Assembly (NCBI GenBank): GCA_023267315.1
Contig: JAHFNN010000062.1
Coordinates: forward strand, 1-5,292
Reading direction: 5' to 3'
DNA: 5,292 bases
Origin: Candidatus Nomurabacteria bacterium
GTDB taxonomy: Bacteria; Patescibacteriota; Minisyncoccia; Phycocordibacterales; UBA9973
In this document: positions 1-4,202 of the stretch, piece after piece
Layout of the letters: each line of letters begins with the position of its first letter
Position numbering within the stretch: the stretch's first letter is position 1
Program-made: the position numbers and the translations under genes
The notes under the pieces: generated by a model
The model's database searches: none
Told to the model about the DNA's origin: nothing
What the model saw: only the letters and a program-made list of their open reading frames with translations

Positions 1-10
1 AAAGCAAACA

Positions 11-39
11 AAAAACCACCCCTCACGGGGTGGTTTTTT
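11..39. terminator. Intrinsic terminator, symmetrical
   Basis: A 7-bp GC-rich stem CCACCCC (16-22) / GGGGTGG (27-33) closes the tetraloop TCAC and is followed by six T (34-39). It is preceded by a run of A (11-15), so it can act in both directions. It probably ends a gene to the left of the window and insulates galE from it. Confidence 0.85.
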
Positions 40-51
40 GCTGTCTCTAAG

Positions 52-60
52 TGGTACAAT
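52..60 (+). promoter_or_regulatory. Probable galE promoter, extended -10
   Basis: TGGTACAAT gives an extended -10 (TG at 52-53, hexamer TACAAT at 55-60). No convincing -35 lies 16-18 bases upstream; that position falls in the T-run of the preceding terminator. Transcription would start near 67, leaving a leader of about 18 bases with no Shine-Dalgarno sequence before the galE ATG at 85. Similar elements precede other genes in this window. Confidence 0.55.
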
Positions 61-84
61 GATGTATCAATTATTTATAAAACT

Positions 85-1119
85 ATGCAGAAAAAGAAAA
101 AAACAATTTTGGTGACGGGTGGAGCTGGATATATCGGTTCGCATACAATCGCCGAACTTATTTTGGCTGGCTACGATGTCGTCTCTGTGGATAATTTTTC
201 CAATTCATCAGCAAAGACTTTTACTCGACTCACGAAACTCACGGGCAAGAAGGTCAAGAATTACCCGATCGATTTATGTGATTATAAAAAAATAAAAAAG
301 ACATTTCCCGGTAAAAAATTTGACGGCATCATTCACTTTGCGGCATGGAAAGCGGTAGGGGAATCTGTCGAGAAACCACTTGCGTACTATGAAAATAATC
401 TCGGATCGCTTGTGGGGGCACTTCACATTGCAAAACTCTGTCATACAAATCAATTTATTTTCTCTTCTTCATGTGCGGTATATGATCCAAAAGAAACTCC
501 ACCATATACTGAAGATTCGAAATGTGCACCAGCGTCTCCATATGGTATGACCAAGTTTTTGGGCGAGATGTTGCTTCGTGATTATACGACTAATACACCA
601 CATTTTTCTTCGGTGAGTTTGAGATATTTCAATCCTGCAGGCGCGCACCCGACGTGTATCATTGGCGAAGAAGCAAAGAAGAAAACAGAAAATTTGGTGC
701 CGATTATCATCAAAGCAGTCAAAACAAAAAAACCGTTTACTATTTTTGGTAAAGATTATGAAACCAATGATGGTACCTGTGTTCGTGACTATATACATGT
801 ATCCGATGTGGCAAAAGCACATGTGGCAGCACTTGCGCACGTAGATTCAAAAGAAGCGGCGCAGTATGAGGTCTTTAATATTGGTACTGGTGTCGGTGTA
901 ACTGTTCAAGAAATGGTGCGTGCATTTGAATCAGTAAATACTTTAAAAGTCCCGTTTGTGTACGGCCCACGACGAGCGGGGGATATGGCAGCTGTGTATG
1001 CTAACACCAAAAAAGCCGAAAAGAAATTGGGATGGAAACCAGAATACTCACTTGCCGATATCATGAAGACTGCGTGGGAGTGGGGGCAGATGAGTGCAAA
1101 AAATACTCGGAAGAAGTAG
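85..1119 (+). CDS. galE: UDP-glucose 4-epimerase (GalE)
   Basis: This is a short-chain dehydrogenase/reductase of the extended type that interconverts UDP-glucose and UDP-galactose in the cytoplasm with bound NAD, supplying UDP-galactose for surface glycans. Its 344 residues match the usual length of about 340. Visible signatures are the NAD-binding GGAGYIG at 12-18 followed by D36-N37, the segment FAAWKAVGESV, the catalytic serine in SSSCAVY (S129), the YxxxK pair Y153/K157 in SPYGMTK, the RDYIHVSDVA block, and the C-terminal RRAGD with LGWKP. The residue aligned with the E. coli gatekeeper Tyr299 is V304 in RRAGDMAAVYA, which resembles the human enzyme (Cys307), so activity on UDP-GalNAc or UDP-GlcNAc as well is possible by inference. 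The start has no Shine-Dalgarno sequence but fits the family N-terminus. The gene stands alone between a terminator and a small ORF. Identity is secure; exact sugar specificity is not. Confidence 0.95.
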   Translation: MQKKKKTILVTGGAGYIGSHTIAELILAGYDVVSVDNFSNSSAKTFTRLTKLTGKKVKNYPIDLCDYKKIKKTFPGKKFDGIIHFAAWKAVGESVEKPLAYYENNLGSLVGALHIAKLCHTNQFIFSSSCAVYDPKETPPYTEDSKCAPASPYGMTKFLGEMLLRDYTTNTPHFSSVSLRYFNPAGAHPTCIIGEEAKKKTENLVPIIIKAVKTKKPFTIFGKDYETNDGTCVRDYIHVSDVAKAHVAALAHVDSKEAAQYEVFNIGTGVGVTVQEMVRAFESVNTLKVPFVYGPRRAGDMAAVYANTKKAEKKLGWKPEYSLADIMKTAWEWGQMSAKNTRKK

Positions 1120-1144
1120 CGCTATTTTCTGACCAGTACGCCTG

Positions 1145-1153
1145 TGATACAAT
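1145..1153 (+). promoter_or_regulatory. Extended -10 promoter before the small membrane ORF
   Basis: TGATACAAT is an extended -10 (TG 1145-1146, TACAAT 1148-1153), almost the same as the one before galE. The -35 region is weak (TTTTCT at 1125-1130 has 17-base spacing). A start 6-8 bases downstream would fall at about 1159-1161, only a few bases before the ATG at 1163, so the transcript would be leaderless or nearly so. A perfect dyad TGTGAT (1143-1148) / ATCACA (1158-1163) spans the element. Confidence 0.5.
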
Positions 1154-1162
1154 ACTAATCAC

Positions 1163-1306
1163 ATGATAAATAAGCATTTTTTCAAAATCCTATTTACGTT
1201 TATCGTCATACTCTTAGTGAGTATTGTTGCGCTTTCTGTTATAAACAATTACGGGAATAGTCATGATAAAAATGCTTCAGCAAATAATTCTGATTCAGGA
1301 AACTAG
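1163..1306 (+). CDS. Small single-span membrane protein, 47 aa, unknown function
   Basis: I do not recognise this protein. The reading frame runs ATG (1163) to TAG (1304-1306) and encodes 47 residues. It has a short basic N-terminus (MINKHFFK), one hydrophobic segment of about 20 residues (roughly 9-28, rich in I, L, V, F), and a polar tail rich in Asn, Ser and Asp. The positive-inside rule suggests an N-in, C-out anchor. There is no lipobox cysteine and no obvious signal-peptidase site. Support for it being real is the extended -10 just upstream, the ATG at the expected transcript start and the textbook membrane-anchor layout; against it are the small size, the lack of a Shine-Dalgarno sequence and no recognised homologue. 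It could instead be the remnant N-terminus of a longer exported protein. Its stop is only 12 bases before the rplJ -35 element. Confidence 0.5.
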   Translation: MINKHFFKILFTFIVILLVSIVALSVINNYGNSHDKNASANNSDSGN

Positions 1307-1318
1307 GGTTGTGATTGT

Positions 1319-1350
1319 TTGACATCTATCAGATATCTTGCTAATATAAT
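1319..1350 (+). promoter_or_regulatory. rplJL promoter
   Basis: A consensus -35 TTGACA (1319-1324) is followed by an extended -10, TGcTAATAT (TG 1339-1340, hexamer 1342-1347), with a 17-base spacer. A perfect TATAAT at 1345-1350 overlaps it, but at 20-base spacing. Either choice puts the transcript start near 1354-1357, exactly at the 5' edge of the L10 leader structure. This is the strongest promoter in the window, as expected for ribosomal stalk proteins. Confidence 0.8.
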
Positions 1351-1355
1351 TTCCG

Positions 1356-1451
1356 TTGGCCCTAGACAGCAGGCAAACCGTAAGCCCTGCCCAGGTCGAA
1401 GTAGAGAGATTTCTCTCTCGTCTAGAAGGCCGCATTTATGCGGTTTTTTTT
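1356..1451 (+). ncRNA. Ribosomal protein L10 leader (rplJ leader) with attenuator
   Basis: This mRNA leader is the autoregulatory binding site for L10(L12)4. The family's core is visible: AGACAGCAGG (1364-1373) faces CCTGCCCAGG (1386-1395). These form GCAGG (1369-1373) / CCTGC (1386-1390), an asymmetric internal loop AGACA/CC, and an outer CCT (1361-1363) / AGG (1393-1395), the bent stem recognised by L10. A second hairpin GAGAG (1404-1408) / CTCTC (1413-1417) follows. GGCCCTAGAC (1358-1367) can also pair with GTCTAGaaGGCC (1420-1431); this long-range helix uses bases of both the L10 stem and the terminator stem, so it is a plausible antiterminator. Excess L10(L12)4 would hold the L10 stem, free the terminator and lower rplJL transcription, as established for the Bacillus subtilis rplJL operon. 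The fold was drawn by eye; the motif match is strong. Confidence 0.88.
1426..1451 (+). terminator. Attenuator terminator of the rplJL leader
   Basis: CCGCA (1430-1434) / TGCGG (1439-1443) with loop TTTA, extendable by two G-U and two A-U pairs, is followed by eight T (1444-1451). It lies only 14 bases before the rplJ ATG, after the promoter, so it must be conditional. Its left arm overlaps the right arm of the proposed antiterminator (1420-1431), making the two structures mutually exclusive. Confidence 0.88.
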
Positions 1452-1465
1452 AATTTAAAAAATAT

Positions 1466-1954
1466 ATGGCAGTTACAAAACAGAAAAAGGCAGAAACAAC
1501 CAAAGAGCTCGACACACTTCTTGCAGGAGCAAACTCGGTAGTATTCGTCAATTTTCACGGCCTCTCGGTCGCGGATACGACAATGCTCCGCCGAAAGCTA
1601 CGCAATGAAGGAGTAGGGCTTAAGGTCGCCAAGAAGACGCTCTTGAAGCGATCACTTGGTGTGAAGGGGGTCGCTGGCGAATTGCCAGAACTTTCTGGGG
1701 AAGTCGCTATCGCATACGGAGCAGATTTACTTGCTCCTGCGCGTGAAGTGTACGCATTCCAGAAGGAGAGTAAGGATAAGATTGCAATCTTGGGCGGAAT
1801 CTTCGATGGCAATTATAAAGGCAAAGAAGATATGCTTTCGATCGCAACCATCCCACCACTTCAGACACTTCGTGGAATGTTCGTAAATCTTATCAATTCA
1901 CCGATTCAGCGATTTGCGGTGGTGCTCGATCAAATCGCAGCTAAAAAAAGTTAA
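1466..1954 (+). CDS. rplJ: 50S ribosomal protein L10
   Basis: L10 (uL10) anchors the L7/L12 dimers to 23S rRNA at the base of the ribosomal stalk and, with L12, represses its own operon by binding the leader upstream. The 162 residues match the family length (E. coli 165). The N-terminal rRNA-binding domain shows the usual pattern: AETTKELDTLLAGANSVVFV at about 9-28, the block HGLSVADTTMLRRKLR, then KVAKKTLLKRSLG, where the more common KNTL has Lys for Asn. The C-terminal helix PPLQTLRGMFVNLINSPIQR to the end carries the L12-dimer binding sites. The ATG at 1466 has no Shine-Dalgarno sequence; it is preceded by TTTAAAAAATAT just after the attenuator T-run. rplL follows after 26 bases, forming the conserved rplJL pair. 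The usual neighbours rplK, rplA and rpoB are absent from the window. Confidence 0.96.
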   Translation: MAVTKQKKAETTKELDTLLAGANSVVFVNFHGLSVADTTMLRRKLRNEGVGLKVAKKTLLKRSLGVKGVAGELPELSGEVAIAYGADLLAPAREVYAFQKESKDKIAILGGIFDGNYKGKEDMLSIATIPPLQTLRGMFVNLINSPIQRFAVVLDQIAAKKS

Positions 1955-1980
1955 TTATCAAATTTAATTTATTACATATT

Positions 1981-2370
1981 ATGGAAGAAACAAAAGTAGA
2001 AGTACCAGCAAAGTTCAAGGACCTTGTTGAAAAAGTTGAAGGAATGTCAGTGCTTGAATTGCACGAGCTCGTAAAAGTACTCGAAGCAAAGTTTGGTGTT
2101 TCAGCAGCAGCTGTTGCATCAGCAGGACCAGCAGCGGCAGGACCAGCAGCTGAAGAAAAAGATGCGTTTGATGTTGAGCTTACCTCAGCAGGTGAGCAAA
2201 AGATCGGCGTTATGAAAGTAGTAAAGGAAGTGCTTGGCTTGGGTCTTAAGGAAGCTAAAGACCTCGTTGATGGTGCTCCATCAATGCTTAAGACTGGTAT
2301 GAAGAAAGCTGAAGCTGAAGATATGAAAAAGAAGATTGAAGAAGTCGGAGGTAAGGTAACATTGAAGTAA
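1981..2370 (+). CDS. rplL: 50S ribosomal protein L7/L12
   Basis: L7/L12 (bL12) is the multicopy stalk protein that recruits and stimulates the GTPase translation factors. Its 129 residues show the three standard parts: an N-terminal dimerisation domain that binds L10 (about 7-40, LVEKVEGMSVLELHELVKVL), an Ala/Gly/Pro hinge (about 42-58, with AGPAAAGPAA), and a C-terminal factor-binding domain (about 62-129) with KVVKEVLGLGLKEAKDLVDG and the terminal GGKVTLK. It lies 26 bases after rplJ on the same transcript. The spacer is all A/T-rich with no Shine-Dalgarno sequence, although L12 must be made in several-fold excess over L10, so the unstructured A/U-rich leader presumably drives its translation. 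The stop codon sits in the loop of a 9-bp inverted repeat, and a partial copy of the gene's last codons occurs about 110 bases downstream. Confidence 0.97.
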   Translation: MEETKVEVPAKFKDLVEKVEGMSVLELHELVKVLEAKFGVSAAAVASAGPAAAGPAAEEKDAFDVELTSAGEQKIGVMKVVKEVLGLGLKEAKDLVDGAPSMLKTGMKKAEAEDMKKKIEEVGGKVTLK

Positions 2371-2380
2371 TCTTCAATGT
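2359..2380 (+). repeat. Inverted repeat around the rplL stop codon
   Basis: ACATTGAAG (2359-2367) and CTTCAATGT (2372-2380) are perfect 9-base complements, with the loop TAAT holding the rplL TAA. It lacks a T-run, so it is not a simple terminator. It may shield the mRNA 3' end or influence termination of translation. Its last two bases are shared with the next hairpin, so the two cannot both form completely. Confidence 0.6.
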
Positions 2381-2423
2381 GTACACTTAGCGCCTGAGGA
2401 TTACCTCATGCGTAAGTGTCCAC
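2379..2423 (+). other. Long imperfect hairpin after rplL (hairpin A)
   Basis: Eighteen base pairs enclose the loop ATTA (2400-2403): TGAGG/CCTCA, a C-T mismatch, CGC/GCG, one bulged G (2390), ACACTTA/TAAGTGT, a T-C mismatch, then GTG/CAC. There is no T-run after it, so it is not an intrinsic terminator. The role is unknown; mRNA 3'-end stability or processing is possible. Confidence 0.65.
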
Positions 2424-2430
2424 TTCATTC

Positions 2431-2470
2431 CCTTACCGGCGACCTTCTGAAAGAAGGGAGTCGGACAAGG
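2431..2470 (+). other. Second hairpin after rplL with tandem G-A pairs (hairpin B)
   Basis: CCTTCT (2443-2448) / AGAAGG (2452-2457) closes the loop GAA. Next come two opposed GA steps (2441-2442 and 2458-2459), which could form tandem sheared G-A pairs, then CCGGC (2436-2440) / GTCGG (2460-2464), a small internal loop and CCTT (2431-2434) / AAGG (2467-2470). No T-run follows. I do not recognise it as a known riboswitch. Its right arm is part of a sequence resembling the end of rplL. Confidence 0.6.
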
Positions 2471-2484
2471 TAACACTCAAATAA
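2458..2484 (+). pseudogene. Degenerate second copy of the rplL 3' end
   Basis: GAGTCGGACAAGGTAACA, CTCAAA and TAA here echo the end of rplL (2342-2370, AAGTCGGAGGTAAGGTAACA, TTGAAG, TAA). Read in the frame ending at TAA 2482-2484, the last five codons give KVTLK then stop, identical to the rplL C-terminus, and the differences in the Leu and Lys codons are synonymous. Further upstream the frame and similarity are lost. It may be a relic of a duplicated rplL end or a recombination scar; a chance resemblance constrained by the hairpin cannot be excluded. Confidence 0.4.
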
Positions 2485-2496
2485 CTTATTCTCAAT

Positions 2497-2537
2497 AGGA
2501 ACAAAAAAATCCCCGAATAGGGGATTTTTTTGTTCCT
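2497..2537. terminator. rplJL terminator, 18-bp perfect stem
   Basis: An 18-bp perfect stem runs from AGGAACAAAAAAATCCCC (2497-2514) to its complement at 2520-2537, with loop GAATA. The core is TCCCC/GGGGA with seven T (2525-2531) after it and seven A before it, so it can terminate in both directions. It ends the rplJL transcript and separates it from purB. Confidence 0.92.
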
Positions 2538-2575
2538 GTACTTACTTGTGTATTTATGGTAGAAAGAGGGCAAAA
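2537..2575 (+). promoter_or_regulatory. purB promoter, shared module with purH
   Basis: The -35-like TGTACT (2537-2542) and the extended -10 TGgTAGAAA (2557-2565) have a 17-base spacer. The block TACTTAC (2539-2545), nine variable bases, TATGGTA (2555-2561), AAAG, GGGCAAAATT (2568-2577) recurs at the same spacing before purH. The hexamers alone are mediocre; the conservation is what supports the call. The leader to the purB ATG would be about 30 bases. Confidence 0.65.
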
Positions 2576-2602
2576 TTGAAAACAATATTAAAACTTACAA
2601 CT

Positions 2603-4036
2603 ATGGATAACCATGCATTTAATGCAATTAGTACTGTCGATGGACGCTACTGGGATAAAGTAAAAGAACTCAGTGAGCCTTTTTCTGAAAAAGGACTGAT
2701 GCGGAGACGTTTAGTGTTGGAGGTAGAATTTTTCATTTTACTTTTAACTGAAGGACCGGAACGCACGAGACATGATCTTTCTCTTGTTTTTAAACAATCT
2801 CTGAGAGATCTTTACATGAATTTTTCTGATGAAGATATGGCTCGAATCAAAGAGATTGAAAAGACCAGCGAACATGACGTAAAGGCAGTTGAAAATTTTC
2901 TTAAGGAAAAAATTTCTGTGTTCGGACATCCTGAATTAAAAGAATTCGTACATATGGGACTGACTTCTGAGGATGTAAATAATTTTGGGTACGCGCTCCA
3001 GTCTCGCGATGGCTTCTCTATCATCATGAAAAAAATTGATGAGAACATCAATTGGCTTGAGAAGTTTTCAATAGCGGAGGCAGATACAGTCATGCTTGCT
3101 CATACTCACGGTCAGCCAGCTACAGGTACAACTCTCGGTAAAGAAACTCGAGTATTTGTTGAAAGAATGAAGGATCAACGGGTAGAAATGGTGCGTTTAA
3201 CATGGCCGGTTAAATTAACTGGAGCTACAGGTAACGGATCAACTCTGTGCTTGATTGATCCCAATTTCGACTGGGATGGATTCATTAGTGTCCTTATTCA
3301 GCGCGTGTATCATCACAGTCCTACTATTGAACATATGGGAGCTGCTGATACACTGCTTGAGTTTAAAAAGTGTATGTACAACACGCAAATTGAATCACAT
3401 GATGCCTACGCACGTATTTGTAATGCAACTAAGGTAATGAATACTATCTTTCTTGATTTAGAAAAAGATATCTGGACATACATTTCTTTCGGGTATTTCA
3501 ATCTGAAATTCACTAAAGGTTCTACCGGCTCGACTGCAATGCCGCAAAAAGTGAATCCAATAGACTTTGAAAATGCAGAAGGGAATTTAGGTAAGGCTAA
3601 TGCGCTTTTTGAACATCTTGCCGCGACGTTGCCTATTTCCCGCATGCAGCGTCATCTTTCAGATTCAACACTCATGCGTGGAATGGGGGAGCCACACGCT
3701 CTTTCCTTGATTGCTTACAAGGCGACTCTGAAAGGGTTGGAGAAATTATTACCTGATCGGAATAAGATGAAGGAAGATCTTAATACTAATCCGGGTACTC
3801 TTTCTGAAGCACTTCAACTCATTCTCCGATTGGAAAATTATCCCAATCCATATGATAAAGTGAAGGAACTTACGCGTGGCGATAAGAAGATTACTTTAGA
3901 AGCAATACGTGAGTTTATTTCTGGGCTTGAAATTTCAGAAATAAGTAAGCGTCAGCTTTTAGATCTTACACCTGAAACGTATATAGGGTTTGCACCTTCT
4001 CTTGCACGAGGTGAGGGATTTGGTAAGAAATCATAG
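2603..4036 (+). CDS. purB: Adenylosuccinate lyase (PurB)
   Basis: PurB, a homotetrameric enzyme of the fumarase/aspartase superfamily, removes fumarate from SAICAR to give AICAR and from adenylosuccinate to give AMP. The ATG at 2603 is chosen because the protein then begins MDNHAFNAISTVDGRYWDKV, like the E. coli N-terminus; a longer version from TTG 2546 would start inside the promoter. From there it has 477 residues (E. coli 456). Visible motifs are DGRY (13-16), TSEDVNN (121-127), HTHGQPATGTTLGKE with the catalytic His at 169, and the superfamily signature GSTAMPQKVNPIDFENAEGN (309-328). In that signature the first Ser (S310, six before Lys316) aligns with the catalytic Ser of fumarase C; the second Ser of the usual GSS is Thr311. 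The C-terminal KELTRGDKK and TPETYIG blocks also match the E. coli type. It sits between two terminators with its own promoter, and is followed by purH, which uses its product. Confidence 0.96.
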   Translation: MDNHAFNAISTVDGRYWDKVKELSEPFSEKGLMRRRLVLEVEFFILLLTEGPERTRHDLSLVFKQSLRDLYMNFSDEDMARIKEIEKTSEHDVKAVENFLKEKISVFGHPELKEFVHMGLTSEDVNNFGYALQSRDGFSIIMKKIDENINWLEKFSIAEADTVMLAHTHGQPATGTTLGKETRVFVERMKDQRVEMVRLTWPVKLTGATGNGSTLCLIDPNFDWDGFISVLIQRVYHHSPTIEHMGAADTLLEFKKCMYNTQIESHDAYARICNATKVMNTIFLDLEKDIWTYISFGYFNLKFTKGSTGSTAMPQKVNPIDFENAEGNLGKANALFEHLAATLPISRMQRHLSDSTLMRGMGEPHALSLIAYKATLKGLEKLLPDRNKMKEDLNTNPGTLSEALQLILRLENYPNPYDKVKELTRGDKKITLEAIREFISGLEISEISKRQLLDLTPETYIGFAPSLARGEGFGKKS

Positions 4037-4057
4037 TTTTTGCACTTTTAATTTATT

Positions 4058-4106
4058 AAGCCATCCATCTTTTTCAAAAAATCGAAAAAGGTGGATGGCT
4101 TTTCTT
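4058..4106. terminator. purB terminator
   Basis: An 18-bp stem pairs AAGCCATCCATCTTTTTC (4058-4075) with 4084-4101, with a single G-T wobble and the loop AAAAAATC. It ends in TTTTCTT. An A-rich stretch is weaker on the left, so the main direction is probably +. It lies 21 bases after the purB stop and means purH needs its own promoter or read-through. Confidence 0.85.
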
Positions 4107-4120
4107 ATACCTCGCTCTCG

Positions 4121-4160
4121 TTTACTTACCCTGGCCTGTATGGTATAAAGGGGCAAAATT
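4121..4160 (+). promoter_or_regulatory. purH promoter, shared module with purB
   Basis: TTTACT (4121-4126) and the extended -10 TGgTATAAA (4141-4149) have a 17-base spacer. TACTTAC (4123-4129), nine variable bases, TATGGTA (4139-4145), AAAG and GGGCAAAATT (4151-4160) repeat the purB block, with one base fewer between AAAG and GGGC. The conserved tail covers the probable transcript start. The leader to the ATG is about 45 bases, with no Shine-Dalgarno sequence. Confidence 0.72.
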
Positions 4161-4202
4161 TGTATTTCGAAATGAATGTTAAATCTTAAAAAACTACTGC
4201 CA

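Noticed and set aside
469..840. Minus-strand ORF inside galE, and similar minus-strand ORFs inside rplJ, purB and purH
   Set aside because: They are antisense shadows of well-supported genes, with Cys/Phe/Arg-rich composition and no promoters or recognisable domains.
1143..1163. CRP-binding site
   Set aside because: The arms TGTGA/TCACA are 11 bases apart rather than 6, so this is not a CRP site even though it may be another operator.
1356..1541. 61-codon ORF on the + strand across the L10 leader
   Set aside because: It lies in the structured leader and terminator and runs out of frame into rplJ; the RNA motif explains the sequence.
2371..2496. Riboswitch for purB (purine, PRPP or guanidine type)
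   Set aside because: I see no known aptamer core, and purB has its own promoter downstream of the terminator, so the structures belong to the rplJL transcript.
2546..2602. Longer purB start (TTG at 2546, 19 extra residues)
   Set aside because: The extension overlaps the conserved promoter and -10, and the ATG at 2603 reproduces the known PurB N-terminus.
3518..3553. Loss of the catalytic serine in PurB (GSTAMP in place of GSSxMP)
   Set aside because: By alignment with fumarase C, where Ser318 is six residues before Lys324, the catalytic Ser is the first of the pair; it is kept here as S310. Only the second is Thr.
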